DNA of 64,000 bases, from positions 82,079,548 through 82,143,547 of the forward strand of contig CM056726.1 in NCBI GenBank assembly GCA_029844215.1. The letters run 5' to 3'. The stretch's first letter is position 1. Each line of letters starts with the position of its first letter. The notes beneath the pieces were generated by a model. That model was not told where the DNA came from and ran no database searches. It saw only the letters and a list, made by a program, of their open reading frames with translations. Source of the stretch: Przewalskia tangutica (lineage: Eukaryota > Streptophyta > Magnoliopsida > Solanales > Solanaceae). Positions 47,433-59,314 of this stretch are shown one piece after another. Made by a program: the position numbers and the translations under genes.

Positions 47433-48186
47433 AGCGACAAAGGGAAAGTGAAGCAATAGTCACAGGTATATCTTTAACCCTTTTTGAGACTAGTATGCGT
47501 TGATAAGATGATTACATGTTAAGTGTTATGTACGGATAGTATTGTGTAAATTATGTTTAAGACACCTGGTTAGAAGGAAAGGTAAGTTTGGGTGCATGGA
47601 AATTATGAGTCATAGAATATTGATAACCGTATAGACCTTAGATACAAGGCCGTCTTGAGTGAAAGATTTACGGTTGATCTTAGTTGATGTACCTAGTATA
47701 TGTGTAATATATTTGTGTGATAAGTCCATGGGTGGTTTGAAATAAAAGTGAGTAGTTAAGCTAAGAATACCACTAGGCTTTCATGACTTAAATAGTGAGA
47801 TGTGTTCCGGACGAAGAATGAGGAGTTAGTGCGTCAATGGGTCGGGTCGAGGGCCAATTGCGGGTCAACCCGCAACCCGTAATGAAGTGGGGTCGGTTTG
47901 AGGTGGTCCCGCTAGGTGATAGGGTCACGAGGGTGCAAGGCCCAAGTTCAGGTAACCATTGTACGAGTTCGTAGACGCGTTCGACCAAAATCGGGTCGTG
48001 AAGGCCGAGAATGACCTTAAGGGAAATTGAAGCTAGTATAATGACCAAGTTTGGAGATAGTAACTCCAAGGTTTTGAAAACTGAAGCGATGACTGAAATG
48101 TGGTACGTGTACTAGAAAGAGTTCGGGTGTACGAGAAGGGTGCGACGAGTAAGAAAAGAAGCGAACATGTGTTAAAAGAATGGAAG
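47433..48186 (+). other. Noncoding tail of D
   Basis: CACAGGTATATC junction at about 47461-47472. The dyad GCGGGTCAACCCGC lies at 47860-47873. The family stretch GGTCCCGCTAGGTGATAGGG and GTGCGACGAGTAAGAAAAG is present. There is no pol sequence. It is cut by H before the purine tract. Confidence 0.8.
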
Positions 48187-51100
48187 TGTCACGACCCGAC
48201 CTCGGGCCCGCGACTGGTGCCTTACCCCGGGCACCCTAGTGATACAACATCAGAGAAAATCAGCGGAAATAAAAACTCATAAAAGATAAACAGTGAAATA
48301 AGAAAACAGGCTAACCAAAACGGTTACCTTTCTGTATATATAAATAAAAACTTGAACAGTTACATCCTTTACAAACCCCGCCACAACAAGATTACTACGG
48401 ACTCTAAGAATTTTTATAACAACTATGACGGGACAGGGCCCCGCCATACCCCTGAATGTACAAGTACCTACAATCTCAGGGGATCATACCAAAAGATAAG
48501 CCTCCGGAGAAACGGAGCTTCCCAAAACGCTGCACTGTGATCCTATGAGCGAGGATCAACAATCGTGTACCTCTACTGCGGCGTGAACGCAGCCGGCGAG
48601 GTCAAGATAATAGGTACCAAGTATGTGAAACTGAAAATACAGTAAATGAAATCATAATAGTCTATATAAAACAAGAGACATATATGATAACCAAACTACG
48701 ATACACAATATGTAAGCGATGTCAAGTCGTGACTCACGCCCGTAAAGTCATCACTCAAATATAACCTGGGAATTTAACCCGCACAACGGCTGCATGCCCC
48801 GACATCTTACCTCGGTATAAGCATGGCCCTGGAACCATCCTAATGGAAGCATACTCGTGGGCCACCCATCGTGTCAGTATGTCCAAAGGAAATAACAAGA
48901 TAACAATAATAATGGAAGCGTACTCGGCCACCCATCGTGTCGGTATGTCCAAAGCAAATAACAAGATAACACTTAATGGAAGCATACCCGTGGGCCACCC
49001 ATCGTGTCAGTATGTCCAAAAGGAAATAACAAGATAACAATCATAATGGAAGCATACTCGGCCACCCATCGTGTCGGTATGTCCAAAGCAAATAACAAGA
49101 TAACACTTAATGGAAGCATACCCGGCCACCCATCGTGTCAAGATGTCCAAAAGGAAATAACAAGATAACAATCATAATGGAAGCATACTCGTGGCCACCC
49201 ATCGTGTCGGTATGTCCAAAGCAAATAACAAGATAACACTTAATGGAAGCATACCCGTGGCCACCCATCGTGGTCAAGATGTCCAAAAGGATCGATATAG
49301 TGGAAGCATACCCGGCCACCCATCGTGTCGGTATGTCCATCAATCAACCGGATAGCCTACCTCCAACGAGACGCCAGAGTACGTAAATACAATACTTGCA
49401 CAACAAAGGCTATCACCACAAGCATAGGCAAGTTCAACATACTCATAGACTTTCATTTTATTACAACAAATCCGGATTTTAACCCCAAGGTACTACGTAT
49501 TTTAACTCTTTAAAAGATCCATTTCTTTCACAAAAAGTCACACGATACCCATAGTATCAAAATAGAGTAACTATCTTTTTAAGTAAACCAAAACAATTTC
49601 CATATCTTCTTTTTGAATAAACCAACTTAAGACAAAACCATGACTTCCTTTTAAACCATTTTAAGACAAAACCATGTCTTTCTTTAAAACCAAAACACTT
49701 CAACTTCCTCAAGTCTCTTTTCTTTTAGAAAACAAGTTCCTTACTTTGGAATTTAAGAAAAATCAATACTTGTTATTAATGATCTTATTAAAGCAACCAT
49801 GATCTAGGAAATGTAATACAATTTTGTCTTATCTTAGCTTCTATGCAGATGGAGGTTTCTACTGGTTTTAATATAATTAATTATTTGTCAATACATTTTC
49901 CTTTATTAACGCTGCAGTGGTTTGTTCGATACTTATTCTCATTTCCGAAATCAATATAACTTATTCCTTTTTAAAACCCAATTACTCATTTCTCATAAAT
50001 GCGGTTTCATAACTTTTTAACACAAACCAAGTCCTTAATATTTCACATCAAGTCATTTATAAGTCAAGTCTCTTATCTTTTAAAAACCACAGACCATTTC
50101 TTTACCTACATAAAATTGTTATAACAAACTTCCCATAAAGCCGTTATAACACTTTATGTTTTAAACCAACCAAATTCGTTTAGCACACATACGTCTACCG
50201 TACTACATAGTTCACAACAATCATGCTAGAAAAGATAGGAAGAGGTTCACATACCTCGCGACGATTATCGACAATTAGCAAAATGCTCCAAAGTACTATA
50301 ACCCTGCTAGCCTTTTCCACCCTTCAAGTAGAATACGCCATCGTAGTACTTCAACCTATAAAGGCCACAAAACGTCTATCAACCTCTAGATCTCTTCAGA
50401 GAACAATTCAAAGCACAAAGTCATTATTCTACGGAAAATTCGGCAAGACCTCCTCCCCGTAACCACATAAATCTCTCCTCTATCAAGGCCCGCTACCAAG
50501 CCAACAACTCGAGGGTTACACGTCTAACCGGACGTGTACAACACTGCCCCACAATAATACTACAAGTCTACTGTAAATACAGTCCAATGTAAATACAGTT
50601 CAATTATTACCAATATTCATTCTATATATAGTATACTCAACTATACATTACTACAACATGTAATTTCCAATTACAATAGGGGGATAAAGATCATTACCTC
50701 GATAAGCCCAAAATTATCCAAGTTTTATAAGTCGATCCTGAGCAACGTTTAGCTCCAATTCCTTACGCTCCAACCCGCTCCAAGCAACCCTTAGAAGTTT
50801 CTAAACAACTTCTCTTAACACTTCATCTAAGCTTATGAAGATTTTTCTAGGGTTTTATTTTGCGACTAAGGAATAAAGTAGTATTTTCGGGCTCTTAGTA
50901 TAAAGATAACTTTGGAATACTACAAGGGATTTTTGGCTAAGTTATATGGGATTATAGCAATACTTGAAGAAATTCTTTCACAAGAGGGGGGGGGAGGGTG
51001 TTGGACGAGAACCACAAAGGGAGGGAGGGGGAATTTTTGCCTTGGAAAAATATTTCAAGTGAGGGATGAATAAAGTCTTGCAACAATGGGGGTATTTATT

Positions 51101-51627
51101 GAGAAATCAATGACTAGGATCAAAGCAAGTGTATGGTGAGGATTTGGTCCATGTGGGAGTGGAGTCTTCCAACCAAGTGTCCACCACAACAATGAGACAT
51201 GTGTCCACCACAAAAATGGGACAAGTGGCTTGCCACTTGTCCACCAAAACGTCCAAACACTTGTCCACCAACCATTCGCCAACATGGCCACACGGGGTGA
51301 CACGTGTCGCCCCTACTCGTCCAAAATATCTCATCTTCCAAAATATCCGTAATGCCAAAAATCCGAAAATAAAGTGGGCCCCACAAAAGCGTAAATTCTC
51401 CGTGGGCCCACGTGACCAATTTCGGAAATAAAATTCCATAATTCTCAAATATTCTAAAAGTCCGAATACCAAATCTGGGAATCCAATTCCCATTAACGAA
51501 CCTTTTTCTTCACAAAATCCGGAAACTTTTCCGTCGAAAAATCACATCTTTCTTCCTTTCCAATTTTAATGTCGTATTCTCGTACGTACGTCCTCATATA
51601 CATACCCTGGAACTATGGGGTGTAACA
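48187..51627 (-). repeat. 3' LTR of H (3441 bp)
   Basis: TGTCACGACCC to GGGGTGTAACA. Conserved LTR block at about 49780-49935. Minus-strand promoter motifs are CACGTG at 51409-51414 and 51301-51306, with TATTTATT at 51093-51100 in place of a clean TATA box. Confidence 0.9.
48837..49342 (-). repeat. About 65-bp minisatellite, 8 units, in H
   Basis: Units share GGAAGCATACYCG, CCACCCATCGTGTC and TATGTCCAAA, then AAATAACAAGATAACA. Two unit variants alternate, giving a period of about 130 bp. Confidence 0.93.
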
Positions 51628-51994
51628 TTCTTCCTTAGAAACATTCGTCCCGAATGTTCCTTCTAAGTCTCAAAACATACATGCGCTGGTATAGTCTTCA
51701 CTACTATACTTACAAAACCACTTATGCCACACCTGGCCATAATATAACACATGCGCAAAACTCCAATCCAAGCCAATGAGGAATCACCTCTAACATCACA
51801 AAAGGTTTCACCTATGGTCTAAAGGATACTCCCTTCGCATCTTCACTTCACAACAAAATGATCTCTTTTATTCTGTTAACACACGTTCACTCCTTTCCTT
51901 ACTCGTCATACCCTTCTCGTACACCCGAACTCTCTCTAGTACACGTACCATACTCCAGTCATCGCTTCAGTTTCCAAAACCTTGGAGTCACTAC

Positions 51995-52530
51995 TGTTAT
52001 ACCCCGTAGTTCCAGGGTATATATGTGAGGATATACGTACGAGAATACGACAGAAATTTTGGAAAGAAAGAAAGATGTGATTTTTCGACGGAAAAGTTTC
52101 CGGTTTTTGTGAAGAAAAAGGTTCGTTAATGGGAATTGGATTCCCAGATTTGGTATTTGGACTTCTTGGATTATATTAGAATTTTGAGATTTTATTTTCG
52201 GAAATGGTCACGTGGGGCCCACGGGAGAAATTTACGGTTTTGTGGGGCCCGCTTTGTTTTTGAGATTTTCGGTATTTTGGATATTTTCGGAAGACGAAAT
52301 ATTTTGGACGAGTCGGGGGGCGACACGTGTCACCCCCATGTGTCACTTGGCCGAATTGGAGGGACAAGTGGCTAGCCACTTGTCCCCTTGGCCGAAATGG
52401 CCATGCCACTTGGAAGCCTAAATCGTTGGCCATGTGGTGTGGTGGGACCCACACACACATGGCCCAATCTTGACCATACACTTGATAAGATCATGGCCCT
52501 TAATTCTTCTATAAATACCCCTTTAACTCA
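51995..52530 (+). mobile_element. Element I: start of an LTR, cut by J
   Basis: TGTTATACCCCGTAGTTCC begins abruptly inside the tail of H (left flank ACTAC). Promoter motifs are present (CACGTG at 52209-52214 and 52324-52329, TATAAATA at 52510-52517). It ends where J begins. The rest is outside the window, so it could be a solo LTR or a full element. Confidence 0.82.
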
Positions 52531-55500
52531 AGTCACGACCAACCTCGCCCGTGGATCGTGTCTTACCTGCACCCTAGTGATACAACATCAGAGAAAATCA
52601 GCGGAAATAAAACATAAACATGAAACAAGAGATATGATAAATAAACATGCTAACCAAAACAGGTGCCTTCTGTATATATACATAAAAACCCGAACAGTTA
52701 TCCCTTTTTACAAACTCTGCCCACAACAGTACTACAAACCTCTAAGAGTTTTTATACAACATGACGACAGGTTCGCCATACCACGAATGTACAAGAACCT
52801 ACAACTCGTGGTAACATACCAAAAGATAAGCCTCTCCGAGGAACAGAGCTTCCAACGCTGAACTGATCCTAAGAGCGAGGATCAACAACCGACGACTTAC
52901 TGCGGCATGAATACAGCTCAAGGAGGTCAGTACAACATGTACCAAGTATGTGAAACTGAAAATACTGTAGTTAAATCATAGCAGTTATTATAAAGCAGGA
53001 GACATATATGATAACCAAAATACAGTACGCAATCATAAACGCAGTTAAGTCAGGGACTCACGCCCTCAAAGTCATCACTCAAATATAACTATGGGTCTCA
53101 CGCCCACAACATCAATCATGTTCGCATCTTGGCCACATGCCCCCGGAATTCTCCATCGTGCGTATATGTCCAGATGCAACAATAATAACAAGGTACGGGT
53201 AATCAACCCCGCCGCGGCCACATGCCCCTAATTGCGACGGTGCAGACGTGTCCATGTAACAATAATACCAATACACCGGTGATCAACCCCGCCGCACGCC
53301 ACATGCCCCGAATCAGACGTGCGAGCATGTCCATGTAACAACAATAACAATATATCGTGATTAACCCGCCGCGTGCCCCGAATTCGTGACGGTGCAGTAT
53401 ATGTCCATGTAACAACAATAACAATATATCGGGTGATTAACCCGCCGCGTGGCCGCATGCCGAATTTCGCAGATCGGCGCATATGTCCATGTAACAACAT
53501 CACACTCCTAATGGAAGCATACCCGTGGCCACCCATCGTGTCGCATGTCCATCAATCACGATAGCCGCTCCAACGAGACGCCAGAGTACGTAAATACAAC
53601 ACTTGCACAAAAAAGGCTATTACAACAAACATAGGCAAGTTCAACATACTTATAGACTCTTATTTTATTACAACAAATCCGGGTTTTAACCCCAAAGTAC
53701 TACATACATTAATCCTTTCAAAAAGACCTTTTTTTACGTAAATACAACTCGATACTATTATCCGTAGTGCCAAATACGTTCATGTTTTAAAATCAAGTAC
53801 TTTACACTGTTTTAACCAAGTGGCTTACACTTTCTAGAACAACGTCAAGTAACAACATTCTTTTCCAAAAGTTCAAGTCTGCCTAATTTCAGATACTCAC
53901 GTCTTTTAGTTTGGAAAGATTTCATAGTTTATAGTCTTAATCAAATAACGTACTCCCCTTTAAAACAATAAGCCTTATGTGTGAGTAGGTTATTCTTTGT
54001 TTATAACAATCTTATAAAAGCGACCATGATCTAGAAATGTAATATCATTTTGTCTCATCTTAGCTTCTATGCAGATGGAGGTTTCTACTGGTTTTAATAA
54101 TACTTAATTATTCAATACATTTCCCTTTATTAGCGCTGCAGTGGTTTGTTCGATACTTATTCTGATTTTCGAAATCAGTAGAACATTATTCCCTTTTAAA
54201 AACCAAGTACTCATTACTCGCGAATGAGGTTTCACACTTTTTAACAAAATTCATATTAATTGAATTAAGTCAAGTCTCTTATCTTTTAAGATCAAGTCTC
54301 TTAACTTCTTAAAATCAATAAACCATTCTTTTTATCTCTCTTAAGTCGTTATACCTAACTTCCCATAAAGCTAGTATAACTCTTAAGCTTTCAAACCAAG
54401 TATTATTCTTCTTTCAAAAAGGATTCTTAATTCTTTTGAAATACTTCAAGATTCTTATTATTCAGGCTTAAGTCAAAGACATTGCCGTAAAACTACATTC
54501 AGTTAACACACGTACGTCTACCGTACTATATATATATTCTTTTAAAATATTTCCAGATTCTTATTATTCAGGCTTAAGACAAAGACATTGCCGTAAAACT
54601 ACATTCAGTTAACACACGTACGTCTACCGTACTATATATATATTCTTTTAAAATATCATGCTCAAGAGGATAGGAAGAATCACATACCTCGCGACGATTA
54701 TCGACTATTAGCAAAACGCTCACGGCTATAACCCGCTAGCCTTGTCCACCTTCCAAGTAGCATGCTACTCGCAGAACATTCAACCAATAAAGGTTATAAG
54801 TTCATCAGAATACAATCCATGTAAATACATTTCTTTCTTCTTTAATATTATTCTGATGTGATTTCAGTTAAATTCTTTTCTGTAATATCCTTCTATTACA
54901 GTTCAAATCTCTTCTATGAATCTTATATTCATTTCTATACTACTACAGTATGTAATTTCCAATTACAATAGAAGGACGGTAGTATTTACCTCGATAAGCC
55001 CAAAATTATCCAAGTTTAATGTCGATCCTGAGCAACGTTTAGCTCCTAATCACGGCCCAACCCGCTCCAAACAACCCTTAGAAGTTCTAACCAACTTCTA
55101 CTCAAATACTTCAACCATCTATGAAGATTTCCTTAGGGTTTCGTTTAGTGGCTAAAGGAAGTATAATAGTATTTCTGGGCTTGTAGTATAGGTATAACCT
55201 TGGAATACTATAAGGTATTTGGGCCAAGGTATTTTGGAATAGTAACAATACTAGGAGAATACACTTCTACCAAGGGGGGTATTTTACGAAACAACTAGGC
55301 AAAGGGGGTTCGTGAGGGCCTCACAGCTGGGGAGGAGCTCTTGGGCGAGCTTTGCTAAGAAGGAGGGATTTTAGACTAGGAAATGTCTAAGTGTGGATGA
55401 AGAAGTTCATCAACTAAGGGGGGTATTTATAGGCCAACCAATGGCCAAGATCAAGACAAGTGGTAGGCAAGTGTAGGGTGGGGATTTGGACAAGTGTAAG

Positions 55501-55848
55501 TGGGTCCCACTTTCTCATCAACTACACAAAATATCTACAAAATATCCTACCTAATCCTTGACCAAGGAAAAGGCACAAAAAACGTGTAAAGAATGCCCAC
55601 TTTGCCGTCCATTGAGGGTGACAAGTGTCACCCTCCCGTTGGTCCAAAATATTTCATCTCTCGGAAAAATCCGCAAAAATAATAAATGACATATCCGTAT
55701 TTTTCCCTTCGCAAAGTCCGAAAAACGTTTCGTCGGAAAACGACTCTTTTCGCTAGTTGTGTACAAATTTCGCCACTTTGCCTACTTAAGGCTTAAACTT
55801 TTGTACGTACACCCTCACGTAAATACTCTGGAAATACGGGGTATAACA
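52531..55848 (-). repeat. 3' LTR of J (about 3.3 kb)
   Basis: It ends GGGGTATAACA at 55848. Conserved LTR block at about 54010-54150. A stretch of about 120 bp (CAGGCTTARGWCAAAGACAT through TATATATTC) is directly duplicated at about 54440-54660. Promoter motifs: minus TATAAATA at 55424-55431 and an 18-bp near-palindrome with CAAGTG centre at 55616-55633. Confidence 0.88.
53160..53500 (-). repeat. About 80-bp minisatellite in J
   Basis: Four to five degenerate units with TGTCCATGTAACAA, AATAACAATATATCG and GCCGCATGCCCCGAAT. Confidence 0.85.
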
Positions 55849-56639
55849 TTCTCCCCTCCTTAGAAACATTCGTCCCGAATGTTCCTTCTCAAGACGGATA
55901 ACGATAAAGTTCCTCTAACAAGTTGCCAACGCCGCATCTGCCCACAGAATAACACACGTTCTCTTCCTTCCTTACTCGTCGTACCCTTCTCGAACACTTG
56001 AACTCTTCTAGTATACGTACCATACTTCAGTCATCGCTTCAGTTTCCAAAATCTCTGGAGTCACTACCTCCAAACTTGGTCATCTTACTAACCTTAATCT
56101 CCTTTAAGGCCGTTCCCGGCCTTCACGATCCGATTCTGGTCGAACATATCCACGAACTCATACGATGGTCATCTAAACTTGGGCCTAGCACCCTCGTGAC
56201 CCTACCACCTGGCGGGACCACCCAGAACTGACCCCACCTTAAACAGGGCTACGGGTTGACCCGCAATACGCCCTCAACCCGACCCTCTATCGTGCCGAAC
56301 TCTCTAGTTTCTCGATCCGGAACAATCTTAATAATTCTCATCATGAAAGCTACCACTTCCATCTCACTACCCATGGACTTATCACACTAATACATTCTAG
56401 GCATATAATGCACTCCAACAAGAATTATTTGCAAAATCCTTTACTCAAGACGACCTTACGTCTAAGGTCTCAATCGTGAAATATTCTAAGGTTCACACTT
56501 TCCCTGCCCCCCATACTTATCCTTCCAACTAACCATGTTTTCTAACTCACAAATAACACAACGCTATCCGTATATCGCACACAATAAGATCATCATATCA
56601 AGCATACAAAACTCTAGAGGGTTAAGGATATACCTGAAT
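55849..56639 (-). other. Noncoding tail of J with PPT
   Basis: Purine tract (minus CTAAGGAGGGGAGAA, 55849-55863), hairpin AACATTCG/CGAATGTT (55865-55883), dyad CGGGTTGACCCG (56252-56263) and the CAGGTATATCC junction near 56625-56635. No coding signal. Confidence 0.8.
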
Positions 56640-57848
56640 CTACCGCTTTACTCTAATCACGGTCGCAGGCGATGTACAGCGGGCGTGATGAACCAGCCAC
56701 CGATCACGAAGGTTGAGTCGTAACATTCGTGCTACCCTGGTCGGGCGCCTCGCAAAATGGCCCCGCTGGCCGCAAAATAACAAGCTCCTCGCACCACGAC
56801 ATTCCCAAATGCGTCTACCACATCGACCACACCGAGGTAGGGTGATGCGATCCGCCAACACCCCTATTCCTCGAAACTGAACCCACGGAGCTCGACCGCC
56901 TCAATACCTGAACGCTCAAGGTTGTGGAGGACCACTGCATCGGGCGAAGGTGCATAACTAGCTCGCTGGCCGAGGCGTCCGCCTCGAAAGTCGCCAAAAG
57001 ACTCGCTGCTCGCCTCTTCGCTGATTCGTCATTCCGCCGACCTCCGCTCTCACACCCAGTGCATAAGCTCAGACGCGGAAATGTCCATGCCCTACCAAGA
57101 GCTACACCAACAAGCCTCGCCAAGTAGTCATCTAGCCCGTGACGTGGCGGTGTACTCATCCTCCATATCGCCCATTACAATGGGACGCACGAGCCAATGA
57201 GTCGAACTCCACATTGTACTCCCGAACTGTACGCCCGTTCTGCCTCAACATCAAAAATCTGTCGGCCCGAGCCCTCCTCATCTGTGGCCGCAAGAAGTGT
57301 GCAAGAAATGCCTCTGAGAACTCGTCCCAAACGGCCTAAGTGCATACTTTCCCGACAGCCTCACGAATCAAACCACGATCAAGCAGATCACGCAAATTGA
57401 TGCGAACCTAAGACCACCGACTCGGTCTCCGGCCTTGATTACCCTCATTATCCGTTAGAATCGCTTGATGAACTCTTGCGGATCATCCTCGTGCCTCGAC
57501 CCGTAGAACTCGGGCTACAACTCGTGAAGTCCCATAGCCTCAAACTATCCGATTCGGGTGAACCACGGGTACTATCGAATCACAAGGCGTCACCTATCCT
57601 CATGTCCGCCACAACTCGCTAGCAATCGTGCCATCTCCTTGTAACCCATCTCCTCTCGCCTGTGCCGCGGGATCGAGGCTCAGTATCGTTGTCTCATCAC
57701 CATCGCACGGCTCTAAACTCTGCTGGCCGGCGGCCGCAAAACTCGCCGTCAAGCACACCTAGGTCTTGACGCTGCGCCTCGTACTCCTCGTTATCCTACT
57801 AGCGCCTCCCGCCTTGCCCATCTGGGCCCGGTTGCTCGCGCGAGGCAT
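56640..57848 (-). pseudogene. gag: gag pseudogene of J
   Basis: Minus ATG at 57848-57846, MPRASNRAQMGKAGGAS, soon stopped. Recognisable pieces are GLDDYLARLVGVALGRAWT (about 57140-57080), shared almost exactly with B, and near 56835-56745 RCGRCGRRIWEC and FCGQRGHFAR. In the second knuckle the first and last Cys are lost. Several frameshifts and many small deletions at CAG/CTG relative to other copies make this the most disrupted gag here. Confidence 0.8.
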
Positions 57849-57954
57849 AATCGTAAAACGAAATACGTCAGAGGGGTCCAACTTACAACACAACTCTAAA
57901 GCACGATCTCAGAATGAAAAGAATGGAAACCAATCCTAAATGTCTCTGCTCCTC

Positions 57955-57988
57955 GATTATAGATGTGGTGCACAACACATCGATAATC
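57955..57988 (-). other. Leader hairpin of J with GTGCAC loop
   Basis: Minus arms GATTATCGATGTG and CACATCTATAATC around TTGTGCAC. Confidence 0.75.
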
Positions 57989-58047
57989 AAGACTTACTAG
58001 ATACGGTCAGAGACACTTTCCGAGGATTAATCGCTCGATACCACTTT

Positions 58048-58614
58048 TGTCACGACCGAACCTGCCGTGGATCGTGCCTTACCCCGCACCCTAGTGATAC
58101 AACATCGAGATAAAATCAGGAAATAAAACATAAACATGAAACAAGAGATATGATAAATAAACAAAGCAACCAAAACAGTGCCTTCTCAGATATATACATA
58201 AAAACCCGACAGCTTATCCTTTACAAACTTTGCCCACAACAGATTACAGACCTCTAAGAGTTTTTATACAACATGACGACGGGGCCCCGCCATACCCTGA
58301 ATGTACAAGAACCTACAACCTGTGGTAACATACCAAAAGATAAGCCTCCGAGGAACGGAGCTTCCTAACGCGAATCGTGATCCTAGAGCGAGGATCAACA
58401 ACCGATGTACCTCTACCGCGGCATGAACGCACTCAAGGAGGTCGATAACAGTACCAAGTATGTGAAATCAAAATATCGTAGTTAAATCATAACAGTCTAT
58501 ATAAAGCAGGAGACATATATGATAACCAAAATACAGTACGCAATCATAAACGCAGTTAAGTCAGGGACTCACGCCCTCAAAGTCATCACTCAAATATAAC
58601 TATGGGTCTCACGC
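58048..58614 (-). repeat. 5' LTR of J, first 567 bp
   Basis: Matches 52531-53100 with scattered small indels. It ends at CACGC where K was inserted. Confidence 0.85.
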
Positions 58615-58829
58615 TGTTATACCCCGTATTTCCAGAGTATGTATGCTAGGACGTACGTACGAGAATACGGCAGAAAGATTGGAAAGGAAGAAAGAGGTGA
58701 TTTTTCCACGGAAAAGTTTCCGGTTTTTGTGAAGGAAAAAGGTTCGTTAATGGGAATTGGATTCCCAGATTTGGTATTCGGACTTCCTGGAATATTAGAG
58801 AATTATGGAATTTTATTTTCGGAAATGGT

Positions 58830-59314
58830 CACGTGGGGCCCACGGGAGAAATTTACGGTTTTGTGGGGCCCACTTTGTTTTCGAGATTTTGGCCATTGTG
58901 GATTTTTTTCGAAAGACGTTTTTGAGGGCGATAGGAGGTGACACGTGTCACCCCGCCAGTGGCTTGGGCCGAAATGACCTTTCAGGCACAACACCCGGTT
59001 AGAGTCGTTTTCGACGAAACGCTTGCGTAACTGCGGCGGAAAATTCCGCTATGTCGTTTTGTATTTTTGCGGATTTTTCCGAGAGACGAAACATTCTCGA
59101 CCAACGGAGGGTGACATGTGTCACCTCACAACGGAGACAAGTGGGCGCACTTGGCCGAATTGAGGGGGCTTGTGGTGCTAGATATTTGTGTAGATATTTG
59201 TGAGGGTTTTAAGGAGTAGGGGCTAGGGTGCACTTGGCTTGATCTTGGCCTTACACTTGCCTTGCACTTGGCTAGATCTTGGCCATTGGTTGGCCTTTGG
59301 GTTTGCTATAAATA
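58830..59314 (+). promoter_or_regulatory. Candidate U3 promoter of K
   Basis: CACGTG at 58830-58835 fused to GGGGCCCAC. The perfect 16-bp palindrome GGTGACACGTGTCACC lies at 58937-58952 and TATAAATA at 59307-59314. Confidence 0.55.

Larger units (their letters stand above)
46040..48186 (+). mobile_element. Element D: leader, gag and tail; outermost visible element
   Basis: Its LTRs and PBS are outside the view or displaced by E (left) and H (right). The leader starts inside the 5' arm of the conserved hairpin (ATCGG, the predicted duplication of E). It breaks off at GGAAG, the predicted left duplication of H. Confidence 0.8.
48187..51994 (-). mobile_element. Element H: 3' LTR and tail, cut by I
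   Basis: The LTR (48187-51627) is followed on its inner side by the purine tract (51628-51638) and the AACATTCG/CGAATGTT hairpin (51640-51658). Then comes tail sequence homologous to B and J, broken at 51995. Gag and the 5' LTR would lie right of the window. Confidence 0.88.
52531..58614 (-). mobile_element. Element J: gag-only element, 5' LTR cut by K
   Basis: Minus-strand 3' LTR (52531-55848), tail, gag, leader hairpin (57955-57988), PBS (58033-58043) and the first 567 bp of the 5' LTR (58048-58614). The outer end near 52531 reads AGTCACGACC instead of TGTCACGACC. The PBS reads TGGTATCGAGC, one base short. Confidence 0.88.

Noticed and set aside
48837..49342. Regular array resembling a CRISPR
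   Set aside because: The whole unit repeats without unique spacers, and the context is plant LTR sequence.
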